Shown here piece by piece: positions 24,254-32,030 of a stretch of DNA of 32,030 bases. A program made the translations under genes and the position numbers. The DNA lies in the NCBI GenBank assembly GCA_020072965.1, contig JAIQFY010000058.1, forward strand, positions 1 to 32,030. The letters are read 5' to 3'. This DNA is from Terriglobia bacterium. GTDB lineage: Bacteria; Acidobacteriota; Terriglobia; JAIQFV01. Positions within the stretch are counted from its first letter, which is position 1. Each line of letters begins with the position of its first letter. Under the pieces are notes generated by a model that searched no databases, was not told where the DNA came from, and saw only the letters and a list, made by a program, of their open reading frames with translations.

Positions 24254-25462
24254 TCAATTCTTGATGAGCCGCACTGCTTCGGCCACATCCTTGTCGCCCC
24301 GCCCGGAAAGATTTGCGATGACCACCTGGTCCGGGCGGAGGGCGGTCGCCAGTCTCTTCAAGTAAGCGACGGCGTGCGCCGATTCAAGGGCGGGAATGAT
24401 CCCCTCCAAATGACTGAGCAACTGAAATGCTTCGAGGGCTTCCCCATCGCTCACATGGGTGTATTCGACACGATGAAGATCGTGGAGCAAGGCGTGTTCA
24501 GGGCCGATGGCCGCGTAGTCCAGCCCCGCCGAAACCGAATGTGTCAGGGAGATTTGGCCGTCGTCATTCTGCAAAATATAGGAGTAGGTCCCCTGAAGAA
24601 TTCCGGGGCGACCCCCGCCTCCTTCCGCGTCGATGAAGCGGGCCGCATGTTCCCCCAGCGCATGCCCCCGGCCGCCTGCCTCAACGCCCACCATGCGCAC
24701 ACTGCCTTCTCCCAGAAAATCGTAGAGCAAACCCATGGCATTGCTTCCACCCCCCACACAGGCGACGAGCACATCCGGCAACCGGCCTTCGCAGGCGAGG
24801 ATCTGGGCCCGGGCCTCATGGCCGATAATCTTCTGAAAGTCACGGACCATCACAGGATAAGGATGGGGGCCCAGAACCGAACCCAGCAAATAATAGGTGT
24901 CGACATTGGTCACCCAGTCGCGCAAGGCCTCATTGATGGCATCTTTCAGGGTGCGACTGCCTGAATCGACGGGCGTCACCGTGGCGCCGAGCAGGCGCAT
25001 CCGGAAAACATTTAATTCCTGTCGGCGCATGTCTTCGGTGCCCATGTAGATCTCACATTCCAGACCCAGCAGCGCGCAGACCGTCGCCGTGGCCACCCCG
25101 TGCTGTCCAGCGCCGGTCTCAGCGATGACCCGCTTCTTGCCCATCCGGCGGGCCAACAGACCCTGGCCCAGACAGTTGTTGATTTTGTGCGCACCGGTAT
25201 GTGCCAGGTCCTCGCGCTTCAAATAAATTTTCGGCCCGTTGAGTCGCCGGGTCAACCGCTCCGCAAAAAACAAAGGCGTAGGGCGGCCGACGTAATTCTT
25301 GAGGAGAGCATCCAGCTCCTCATTGAACTTCTCGTCGGCCTGCGCCTCCCGATACGCGCGCTCGAGTTCTTCCAGGGGAGCCATCAGGGTTTCCGGCACA
25401 AATCGTCCGCCGTATTTTCCGAAATGCCCCGAGGGGTCAGGATAGTTGTAAGGTCCAGTCAT
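24254..25462 (-). CDS. trpB: tryptophan synthase beta chain
   Basis: A 402-residue TrpB that joins indole and serine to tryptophan. Seen: the PLP Lys93 in HTGAHKINN (88-96), the catalytic Glu115 in AETGAGQHG, the phosphate-binding GGGSNA at 237-242, and the C-terminal LSGRGDKD. The frame is open to 25540, but the first 26 residues of that extension are unlike the family; the protein naturally begins [20 protein letters not shown] at ATG 25462. It lies 37 bases after trpF. The trpA gene that usually follows is absent; xseA is next. Confidence 0.95.
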   Translation of the reverse strand: MTGPYNYPDPSGHFGKYGGRFVPETLMAPLEELERAYREAQADEKFNEELDALLKNYVGRPTPLFFAERLTRRLNGPKIYLKREDLAHTGAHKINNCLGQGLLARRMGKKRVIAETGAGQHGVATATVCALLGLECEIYMGTEDMRRQELNVFRMRLLGATVTPVDSGSRTLKDAINEALRDWVTNVDTYYLLGSVLGPHPYPVMVRDFQKIIGHEARAQILACEGRLPDVLVACVGGGSNAMGLLYDFLGEGSVRMVGVEAGGRGHALGEHAARFIDAEGGGGRPGILQGTYSYILQNDDGQISLTHSVSAGLDYAAIGPEHALLHDLHRVEYTHVSDGEALEAFQLLSHLEGIIPALESAHAVAYLKRLATALRPDQVVIANLSGRGDKDVAEAVRLIKN

Positions 25463-25499
25463 TGGTTTTCCATTCTGCTCATTCGAGCCTGCGCATCTC

Positions 25500-26135
25500 C
25501 TATGGACGACCCTCTCGGTCGGCCTTATCCACTGAGGCAAAGAAGGTCCTCATTTTTCGATAGTCTTTCCTGCCGGGCACGCTCTCAACACCGCTTGCGA
25601 CGTCCACTCCGTAAGGATGTGCCACCCTGATGGCCTCCCCGACGTTTGCGGGAGTGAGTCCTCCCGAAAGGATAATGCGGTGGAACCGGGAAGCGCGGCG
25701 GGCGAGATTCCAGTCGATTGTCTTTCCAGTGCCGCCAAACTTCCCGGGCTCGAAGCCGTCGAGAAGGATCGCAGACGCCGGATTGCGCTGGAGCTCGGTT
25801 ACCTTAAAGTCCTCAGTCACACGAATGGCTTTGACAACCATCAAAGGCTTCAGCGTGAGAGCCATTTCCGAAGGTTCATTGCCATGAAGCTGGATCCCAC
25901 TCAGCCCGAGCGCCACAGCCAGCCGGCGAATGTCCCGCGCTGGGCCGAAATTAACCACCACCCCAATCTTTGATACAAAAGGGGGGAGGTTCTCAAGGAT
26001 CTTGGAGGCCTGTCGAATCGAAATGTACCGGGGACTGCGCGGATAGAAGTTGAAGCCAAGGGCCGCCGCACCCAGGTCGATCGCCACCAGCGCGTCGGCG
26101 AGCCGGGTGATGCCGCAAATCTTAACGTGAGTCAT
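25500..26135 (-). CDS. trpF: phosphoribosylanthranilate isomerase
   Basis: A 211-residue TIM-barrel isomerase. It shows KICGIT with catalytic Cys7, [18 protein letters not shown] and the catalytic Asp126 in [17 protein letters not shown], and the phosphate-binding SGGLTPANV. It catalyses the third reaction from anthranilate. Its ATG (26133-26135) overlaps the trpC stop as ATGA, so the two are translationally coupled. Confidence 0.94.
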   Translation of the reverse strand: MTHVKICGITRLADALVAIDLGAAALGFNFYPRSPRYISIRQASKILENLPPFVSKIGVVVNFGPARDIRRLAVALGLSGIQLHGNEPSEMALTLKPLMVVKAIRVTEDFKVTELQRNPASAILLDGFEPGKFGGTGKTIDWNLARRASRFHRIILSGGLTPANVGEAIRVAHPYGVDVASGVESVPGRKDYRKMRTFFASVDKADREGRP

Positions 26136-26920
26136 TGCTTCCCTCTGAGACGATCCACTTCGGCCCCGGGATCGGCCGACTTCATGAAATGCTCTCCAAT
26201 CAAAAATGCATCATATCCGGCACTCCGGAGATTCCTCAACTGTTCATTCGAACTCAACCCGCTCTCGGCCACGAAAATCTGACCGGACCGCTTATGCTGA
26301 ATCAATCGCTCGGAAACCTGCAGGTTGACCTCCAGTGTTCTCAGGTCCCGATTATTGACTCCGAAGAAGGTCCCGTGGGCGAGGTTGGCACGCGCCACCT
26401 CTTCTTCATTATGCACTTCCACGAGCGCGGCAAGCGAGTACTTGCGGCAGGCGAGAACCAGATTCTCAAGATCGTCTTGTTTCAGGAACGCGACAATCAA
26501 AAGGACGGCAGCTGCCCCATTAGACCGCGCCTGGGCGATCTGAACCTCGTCCAGGATGAAATCCTTCCGCAAAATGGGAAGCGACGAGCTCATCGCGATT
26601 TGCGCCAGCGAGCGAATGCTCCCCAGAAAGTATTTCTCTTCAGTCAGGACGGAGAGCGCGGCAGCGCCGTGCTCCTCATAAATTCGTGCCAACTCAACGG
26701 CATTAAGATTTTCCCGCAAGACGCCTCGCGAGGGAGACGCTTTCTTGATCTCAGCGATGATGTTCAGGGAGTCGGGCCGCGTGAGAACAGAGCAGAAATC
26801 CGCCTTGAGTGTTCGCTGGAGCGCCCGTTCTTCCCACTCCTCGGGCGCCATCTCCTGCTTCAGTAGGGCGACGTTTTTGAGGACCTCGGGGCGGATCTGG
26901 TCCAGAAAGCTCTTCGGCAT
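26132..26920 (-). CDS. trpC: indole-3-glycerol-phosphate synthase
   Basis: A 262-residue TIM-barrel enzyme. It has the signature IAEIKKASPSRG at 55-66 with Glu57 and Lys59, LPILRKDFI with Lys119, ALVEVHNEEE with Glu168, GVNNRDL with Asn190 and the FVAESGL segment. It closes the ring of the carboxyphenylamino-deoxyribulose phosphate made by TrpF. A TTG one codon upstream (26923) is open; ATG 26920 is used. Only six bases separate the -10 box from this ATG, so translation is likely leaderless, and no ribosome binding site is seen. Confidence 0.94.
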   Translation of the reverse strand: MPKSFLDQIRPEVLKNVALLKQEMAPEEWEERALQRTLKADFCSVLTRPDSLNIIAEIKKASPSRGVLRENLNAVELARIYEEHGAAALSVLTEEKYFLGSIRSLAQIAMSSSLPILRKDFILDEVQIAQARSNGAAAVLLIVAFLKQDDLENLVLACRKYSLAALVEVHNEEEVARANLAHGTFFGVNNRDLRTLEVNLQVSERLIQHKRSGQIFVAESGLSSNEQLRNLRSAGYDAFLIGEHFMKSADPGAEVDRLRGKQ

Positions 26921-26926
26921 CAACAG

Positions 26927-26955
26927 AATATAGAGTCAAGAGACTCTTCAGTCAA
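26927..26955 (-). promoter_or_regulatory. promoter of the trpC operon with palindromic spacer
   Basis: On the minus strand TTGACT (26950-26955), a 17-base spacer and TATATT (26927-26932). The perfect palindrome AAGAGACTCTT (26938-26948) lies inside the spacer and may be an operator. The predicted start is at or one base from the trpC ATG, so there is no room for a leader-peptide attenuator. Confidence 0.75.
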
Positions 26956-27110
26956 GACACCCAACCCTGCGATTTCTAAGCCACCCCCTGTCGGTGTTGA
27001 GAGGGCGGTTCCTCCCGTTGGACGTGCTCGGGCTTTCAGGAAAGGATGTGTTAGCATACTCTACGAACCACTGTTGACTTGCGATCATCCTTTCCATCGG
27101 GGAATTTCTC

Positions 27111-27566
27111 ATGCGTATTCTTGTCATCCCTTTAGCCATTCCGCTTTTTGCTGCCCTGCTCTTCTCCTCCGCCTGCAGACGGCAGCAACCTCAGTCCGGT
27201 TCGACGAAACAAACCGCCGACGCTAAACATTTTTCGATCCTGCAACAATCGTCGAAGGAGTTGGGCTGGAGGGGCATTTTATCACTTGCCCCAATGCCGG
27301 CAGAGAGCGGAAAAGAGACGAGCTTTACACTGAAGCTGGTTGCTCCCGATGGAGCGCCGATCGATAGGGCCCATGTCCGCATGGCCCTGATCATGCCTTT
27401 GATGGACATGGGCAAGGAAGAATTTGGCGCACCTGCGGCCGGGAATGGAGTTTACTTGGGGAAAGGAACCATTTCGATGGATGGAGTCTGGATTGTCCAG
27501 GCAAACATCGAGAGAGACAACCAAAAAGCCCGCCTGGAATTCGAAATACATGTAAATGTGCCTTAG
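27111..27566 (+). CDS. YtkA/FixH-like lipoprotein
   Basis: A 151-residue exported protein. A hydrophobic signal (ILVIPLAIPLFAALLFSSAC) ends at a Cys22 that could be lipidated, although the lipobox FSSAC is weak. The mature part is a YtkA-like beta-sandwich: SFTLKLVAPDGAPIDRAHVR, MPLMDMGKEEFGAPAAGNGV, GKGTISMDGVWIVQANIERD. YtkA-like proteins occur with copper and cytochrome-oxidase genes, but none lies nearby. A GGGGAA element precedes the ATG by 8 bases. It diverges from the trp operon with a 190-base gap that holds no clear promoter. Confidence 0.75.
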   Translation: MRILVIPLAIPLFAALLFSSACRRQQPQSGSTKQTADAKHFSILQQSSKELGWRGILSLAPMPAESGKETSFTLKLVAPDGAPIDRAHVRMALIMPLMDMGKEEFGAPAAGNGVYLGKGTISMDGVWIVQANIERDNQKARLEFEIHVNVP

Positions 27567-27567
27567 T

Positions 27568-27670
27568 CTTTGGGGTGCGGCAGCTTGCTGCCGCTTTCTT
27601 CGCGCTCATTCCCTTGGGGCAGGCAATCTGCAACGGGCCAAAGCGCAAGCAACCTTGCGCACTCCAAGGG
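27568..27670. repeat. pair of REP-like hairpin units in inverted orientation
   Basis: Unit 1 (27568-27599) contains GCGGCAGC (27577-27584), TT, GCTGCCGC (27587-27594) and a following TTTCTT. Unit 2 (27640-27670) contains GCGCAAG (27643-27649), CAAC, CTTGCGC (27654-27660). The reverse complement of unit 2 aligns with unit 1, including flanking (C)TTTGGGGTGCG. The first hairpin may also terminate transcription of the lipoprotein gene. Confidence 0.6.
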
Positions 27671-27689
27671 CGTCAACAGCTCAAACCGC

Positions 27690-27719
27690 TTGATGAATTT
27701 TCCCTCTGCATGCGATAAT
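27690..27719 (+). promoter_or_regulatory. promoter of the large flavoprotein gene
   Basis: TTGATG (27690-27695), an 18-base spacer and GATAAT (27714-27719), with the extended -10 TGC directly before it. Transcription would begin near 27726, about 70 bases before the ATG. Confidence 0.5.
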
Positions 27720-27796
27720 GGATATTCATGCGCATCTATTGTGAGGACCCCTCCCGAGCTCGATCCGGAATCTCATGAGGTGACAAGAACCTGACC

Positions 27797-30700
27797 ATGT
27801 CCAAGGCCGTCGACGTTTCTCTGAATCGGTATGAAGTCCTTCTCTGTCATCAGCATGAGAGCCAGTCGATTCTCTTTGAAGTCAAGTTACCTAGCGACGA
27901 TATCATGTACTTGCCGGGGACGCGGCTATCAATCCGCGTCACTGAGGAAAGCAAGCCCGTGGAGGGTGTCGTTCGCCGGATCAAGCCTCTGGATTGCGTG
28001 ATCGAAATTGAAGTGGCCCTTCAATCACACAAGCTCGAAGACATCGCCCATCTCAAGGTGGGCGATTTTTTTGCCTCCATCACACCCTCCGGGCCCCACG
28101 ACAACGATTTTGAACTGGGGATAAAGGGCTATCGATATTCCGACCTCTACCAACCGGATCGTCTTAAGGCTTTGGCCGAACGGTTCTATGAGGAGGTCGA
28201 AGACGAGAATCCGACGCTCGCCGGGGAATTTGCAGCCTATCGCGAATGCCAGGGCCGTGGACTGACTCCCCTGTCGGAATCTAATCTGATCCTCCAAATG
28301 GCGCCTTATCTCAGTGTTTTTCTGGCACGCCTGTTCCATGTGGAAACAGTCCGAGAGCGGATGGTCGAAGAGGCACAAGAGGAACAATCGATTTTTGAGT
28401 ACAAGTTCTTTGTCCAGAGGCGCGCCAGTAAGAAATATAAACCGGATCAACTGGCCGGGTTGGATTTTTCGGGCTTCGACCTTCAGGTCGAGTTCCTTCA
28501 GCAGGCGGCCTTCCCTCAGACCGTGAATAAGAAGGACCCGGAGCTCGGGTTCGCCCTGATGGTCCGCGAGTTATTGAGACTGGAGAAGCAGTCTTCGGCC
28601 GCACTGACCGCGAAAGAGGAGCTGGACACAGAGGATAAATCGCGAATTCATGCCCTCAGGCGAGAACTCCAAGCCAGTCCACAGGGGGCTGTGTTGTTCT
28701 CAGAGATTCCCGGCGGCCAACCGAAGGAGGAATCGCTCGAGCAGGACGGTGAATTTGTGCACGGCCTGGTCGGACTGATCGAAGATTGGTCCGCCGCTGT
28801 GGCATACGACGCCCAAGGCAAAATCAAGATAAGAGACTGGGTTTCTTTCAGGCGGCCAGAAAACCTTGACTACCAGCATCTTGTCCGGGTTGCTCAACCA
28901 CAGTCTGAGATGGCGGAGCTGTTCACTGGCCCTGAGGAGAATCTGCGCCGGCGCGACGGCTTCAAATTGACTGACCCCCGCTATTCTTCGAAGCAGGTTT
29001 ATTCCGAAGTTGACTATTGCATTTACTGCCACGAGCGTGACAAGGACTCGTGCTCCAAGGGATTTGAGGAGAAGACGGGCAGTTATAAAAAGAACCCTCT
29101 TGGAATCCCATTGGCCGGCTGCCCGCTCAATGAAAAGATCTCTGAAGCGCACCTGCTGAAGAAGTCCGGCGATTCGCTCGCCTCCCTCGCCACGATCATG
29201 ATCGACAATCCGATGGTCCCCGGTACAGGACATCGCATCTGTAACGACTGCATGAAGAGCTGCATCTTCCAGAAGCAGGAGCCAGTGAATATTCCCCAGG
29301 CAGAGACGGGGATCCTCACCGATGTCCTGGGCCTGCCATATGGTTTCGAGATATACACCCTCCTGACTCGATGGAACCCCCTCAACGTGAAGCGGCCTTA
29401 CGCCCTGCCCTACAATGGCAGAAACGTCATGGTGGTCGGACTGGGCCCTGCAGGTTACACCTTGGCTCACTACCTCTTGAATGAGGGTTTTGGAGTCGTC
29501 GGGATTGACGGATTGAAGATCGAGCCGCTGCCTCGAAGCCTGACTGGGGATGAGCATCATTTGCCCACGCCCATCGCCGACTGGAAGGCGGTCTATCACC
29601 AACTCGACCAGCGGATCCTGGAGGGTTTTGGCGGAGTCAGCGAATACGGAATTACGGTGCGATGGGATAAGAATTTTCTCACCCTGCTGCATCTGACGCT
29701 CTCGCGTCGTGACAAGTTTCGCATCCATGGCGGCATACGCTTCGGCGGGACGCTTACCATTGAAGATGCCTGGGACTTTGGATTCCACCATATTGCGATT
29801 GCTACCGGCGCCGGCAAACCCACCCAGGTCGGGATGAAGAACAGCTTGATTCGTGGCGTGCGAATGGCCAGTGATTTTCTGATGGCGCTTCAGTTGACCG
29901 GGGCCTTTAAACGAAATGTGCTGGCCAATCTCCAGGTCCAGATGCCGGCCCTCGTCATCGGCGGGGGGCTGACCGCGATCGACACGGCAACGGAGCTGAT
30001 GGCGTATTACCCCATTCAGGTGGAAAAGTTCCTCGACCATTATGAGACTCTGGTGACGGAATTTGGCGAAGACAGAGCCCGGGCCATGTACGATCCTGAA
30101 GAAAGGGAAATCGCGGGACGGTTCATTGAGCATGGGCAAGCCATCAGGGCGGAGCGACGACGCGCGCTGGAAGCTCACGAAGAGCCGAACTTTGTTCCCC
30201 TGGTGCGCCAGTGGGGAGGGGTGTCACTTTGTTATCGCAAGTCCATCGTTGACTCTCCGGCCTATCGATTGAACCACGAGGAAATTATCAAGTCCCTGGA
30301 GGAAGGCATCTATTTTATCGAACGAGTTTCCCCGGTCGAAGCCCTCACCAATCCGTATGGCTCACTCGACGGCGTGGTCTTCGAGCGGCAGACCTTGAAC
30401 GAAAAGGGGAAATGGACTGGAACCGGAGAAAGCGTGAATTTGCCGGCCCGGACTTTGATGGTGGCCGCCGGCACCAATCCCAACATCATCTATGAGCGGG
30501 AGCGTCCCGGGACCTTTGAGCTCGATGAACGAAGAGAGTTCTTCAAGGGCTATCACCTCAAGTCCGGATCCGGCAACGGCAGTGGCCACTCCAGGGGAGA
30601 GGAAAAAGAATTTGAACTGGTCTCGGGAGAAGACGCGGGGGTACCGGCATTCTTTACGTCATATTACAGCGCCGCGCCCGACGGGTCCGGAGAGGGTCGT

Positions 30701-31882
30701 TATATTACCTATTACGGGGACAATCATCCGGTGTTTGAAGGGAACGTGGTTAAGGCGATGGCATCGGCCAAGGAAGGCTACCCGCATATCGTGAAGGTGT
30801 TCGAGAAACATTTGAAATCACTGAACCCCGAGGATCAACCCAGACGGGAACCAGCGTTTCGCAAACTGATTGATAAGCTCGAGGATGAGTTGATTCCCCG
30901 GGTGGTCAATGTCCTCCGGCTGACTCCGACCATTGTCGAAGTGATTGTTCATGCGCCCATGCAAGCCAGAAAGTTTCAACCGGGACAGTTCTTCCGGTTA
31001 CAAAACTTTGAAGTAGACAGTCCGAGGATCGACGAATCCACCCTGATGATGGAAGGTCTGGCGCTCACCGGGGCATGGGTTGACCGTGAAGAGGGTTTGC
31101 TTTCCATGATTGTTCTGGAAATGGGAGTCAGCTCCCGCCTTTGCGCCACCCTCAAGCCGGGGCAACAGGTCGTCGTGATGGGACCCACCGGAACCCCGAC
31201 CGTGATTCCACGCGACGAGACCGTGCTGCTGGCGGGCGGTGGACTGGGGAATGCGGTCCTCTTCTCCATCGCTAAGGCGCTCAAGGAGAATGGGTGCCGT
31301 GTCATTTATTTTGCCGGGTACAAGAAGAAAGAAGATTTCTACAAACGAGAGGAAATTGAGTCCGCCTGCGACCAAGTGGTTTACAGTGTCGACCAGGGCG
31401 ACATAATTGAAACGCTCCGTCCCCAAGATCGAACCTTTCGGGGAAATATCGTTCAGGCGATGAAGAATTACGCCGATGGGTTGCTGGAACCCGACCGCGG
31501 CACCCCCCTTTTTAATTTCCATGGCATCCAGCGCATCATCGCCATCGGCAGCGATCGCATGATGGGGGCTGTCAAAGTAGCTCGCCGGAGCGTGTTGTGC
31601 GATTACCTCACACCGGGCCACACCGCCATCGCTTCCATTAACTCCCCGATGCAATGCATGATGAAGGAAGTGTGCGCACAGTGCTTGCAGATGCACGTCG
31701 ACCCGCAGTCAGGTGAACCGACGGGCCCGGTCTTTTCCTGCTTCAATCAGGACCAGCCCATGGATGAAGTCGATTTCAAGAATCTTAACGACCGGCTTCG
31801 CCAGAATACGGTGCAAGAGAAGCTGGGCAATCTGTGGTTTGAACATCTGATTAAAAAGCGGCCCGAGTTGATTTTGATATGA
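27797..31882 (+). CDS. 1361-aa flavo-iron-sulfur oxidoreductase, GltD/NfnB-like plus PyrK/NfnA-like fusion
   Basis: Three parts. (a) Residues 1-400, a family-specific region without motifs I recognise. (b) Residues ~405-900: a cysteine-rich domain (Cys408, 411, 419, 442, 482, 485, 489; GHRICNDCMKSCIFQ) like the [4Fe-4S] domain of GltD/NfnB, then FAD binding VVGLGPAG (546-553) and NAD(P) binding VIGGGLTAIDTA (~720-731). (c) Residues ~1035-1361: an FNR-type reductase (GQFFRLQNF, LLAGGGLGNA at 1144-1153) ending in Cys1287-x5-Cys-x2-Cys-x18-Cys1315, like the [2Fe-2S] site of PyrK/NfnA. NfnAB moves electrons among NADH, NADPH and ferredoxin, so a similar reaction is inferred. Similar long proteins exist in other bacteria as I recall. 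The gene is monocistronic in the window. GAGGTG is a weak, distant ribosome binding site. Confidence 0.82.
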   Translation: MSKAVDVSLNRYEVLLCHQHESQSILFEVKLPSDDIMYLPGTRLSIRVTEESKPVEGVVRRIKPLDCVIEIEVALQSHKLEDIAHLKVGDFFASITPSGPHDNDFELGIKGYRYSDLYQPDRLKALAERFYEEVEDENPTLAGEFAAYRECQGRGLTPLSESNLILQMAPYLSVFLARLFHVETVRERMVEEAQEEQSIFEYKFFVQRRASKKYKPDQLAGLDFSGFDLQVEFLQQAAFPQTVNKKDPELGFALMVRELLRLEKQSSAALTAKEELDTEDKSRIHALRRELQASPQGAVLFSEIPGGQPKEESLEQDGEFVHGLVGLIEDWSAAVAYDAQGKIKIRDWVSFRRPENLDYQHLVRVAQPQSEMAELFTGPEENLRRRDGFKLTDPRYSSKQVYSEVDYCIYCHERDKDSCSKGFEEKTGSYKKNPLGIPLAGCPLNEKISEAHLLKKSGDSLASLATIMIDNPMVPGTGHRICNDCMKSCIFQKQEPVNIPQAETGILTDVLGLPYGFEIYTLLTRWNPLNVKRPYALPYNGRNVMVVGLGPAGYTLAHYLLNEGFGVVGIDGLKIEPLPRSLTGDEHHLPTPIADWKAVYHQLDQRILEGFGGVSEYGITVRWDKNFLTLLHLTLSRRDKFRIHGGIRFGGTLTIEDAWDFGFHHIAIATGAGKPTQVGMKNSLIRGVRMASDFLMALQLTGAFKRNVLANLQVQMPALVIGGGLTAIDTATELMAYYPIQVEKFLDHYETLVTEFGEDRARAMYDPEEREIAGRFIEHGQAIRAERRRALEAHEEPNFVPLVRQWGGVSLCYRKSIVDSPAYRLNHEEIIKSLEEGIYFIERVSPVEALTNPYGSLDGVVFERQTLNEKGKWTGTGESVNLPARTLMVAAGTNPNIIYERERPGTFELDERREFFKGYHLKSGSGNGSGHSRGEEKEFELVSGEDAGVPAFFTSYYSAAPDGSGEGRYITYYGDNHPVFEGNVVKAMASAKEGYPHIVKVFEKHLKSLNPEDQPRREPAFRKLIDKLEDELIPRVVNVLRLTPTIVEVIVHAPMQARKFQPGQFFRLQNFEVDSPRIDESTLMMEGLALTGAWVDREEGLLSMIVLEMGVSSRLCATLKPGQQVVVMGPTGTPTVIPRDETVLLAGGGLGNAVLFSIAKALKENGCRVIYFAGYKKKEDFYKREEIESACDQVVYSVDQGDIIETLRPQDRTFRGNIVQAMKNYADGLLEPDRGTPLFNFHGIQRIIAIGSDRMMGAVKVARRSVLCDYLTPGHTAIASINSPMQCMMKEVCAQCLQMHVDPQSGEPTGPVFSCFNQDQPMDEVDFKNLNDRLRQNTVQEKLGNLWFEHLIKKRPELILI

Positions 31883-31895
31883 CGAATTGATCACC

Positions 31896-31969
31896 GCGGA
31901 GGTTTCTGAGGTAAGAAGTCAAGTGAGAAATTCACAGCGGGAGCACTAATTTTCCACAGAAACCTCCGC
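31896..31969. repeat. 13-bp perfect inverted repeat behind the flavoprotein gene
   Basis: GCGGAGGTTTCTG (31896-31908) and CAGAAACCTCCGC (31957-31969), separated by 48 bases. There is no U-tract, so it is not a standard terminator; it could be a mobile-element remnant or an RNA structure. The remaining 61 bases to the window end show nothing else I can support. Confidence 0.55.
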
Positions 31970-32030
31970 CGCCAGTTCAAGCGGCTGGTGTGATTAATTT
32001 GGAACCTCGGATCCGCAGCGACTGGAGGTA

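Noticed and set aside
28700-30178. 492-codon ORF antisense to the large flavoprotein gene
   Set aside because: It lies wholly inside a coding frame with clear FAD and Fe-S motifs; the antisense frame has no motif or start signal.

Overview
This is bacterial DNA, most likely a metagenomic or genomic contig from an Acidobacteriota-like organism. That placement is an inference from gene content and from the intergenic repeats; no ribosomal RNA or other phylogenetic marker is present. The window falls into four parts.

(1) Left arm, 1-7176. The first ~165 bases are about 77% GC (counted by eye) and carry the tail of an unrelated reading frame. They abut the C-terminal third of a medium-chain alcohol dehydrogenase in much lower-GC DNA, so the edge is either rearranged or chimeric. 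An isoprenylcysteine methyltransferase-like membrane protein, a secreted S33 peptidase, a GntR/YtrA regulator coupled to a membrane protein, a GYD-domain protein and a saccharopine-dehydrogenase-like reductase follow.

(2) A compact integrative element of about 7.15 kb, 7177-14370, inserted in a tRNA-Glu(UUC) gene. A perfect 46-bp direct repeat (the tRNA 3' half up to the anticodon loop) bounds it. The intact tRNA lies next to a complete tyrosine recombinase, and a tRNA fragment marks the far end. Inside are a 59-aa protein cotranscribed with the integrase, an excisionase-like protein, a RepA-type AAA ATPase, two small zinc-binding proteins (one DnaJ-like, one primase-like), a phage-type HTH protein, a protein of unknown function, and two envelope-type cargo genes (an SLH-domain secreted protein and a membrane-anchored protein). 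Two divergent sigma70-type promoters share their -35 region between the integrase operon and the replication operon. Both element ends carry GTCACC repeats spaced 11 bp apart, which look like arm-type binding sites. No capsid, portal, relaxase or type IV secretion gene is present, so it looks like a satellite or other mobilised element. This is the best candidate for an undescribed system in the window.

(3) Housekeeping block on the minus strand, 14744-26955. It holds an orphan benzoate-CoA-ligase-like enzyme, a dicarboxylate/glutamate symporter, and the genes trpC-trpF-trpB-xseA-xseB-ispA-dxs-tlyA-nadK. These cover tryptophan synthesis (without trpA), exonuclease VII, isoprenoid precursors, an rRNA methyltransferase/hemolysin-family protein and NAD kinase. 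The trp promoter is placed so that the transcript would be leaderless.

(4) Right arm on the plus strand, 27111-31882. It has a YtkA-like lipoprotein and a 1361-residue flavo-iron-sulfur protein that joins a GltD/NfnB-like part to a PyrK/NfnA-like part. A pair of REP-like hairpins separates the two genes, and a 13-bp inverted repeat follows the second.
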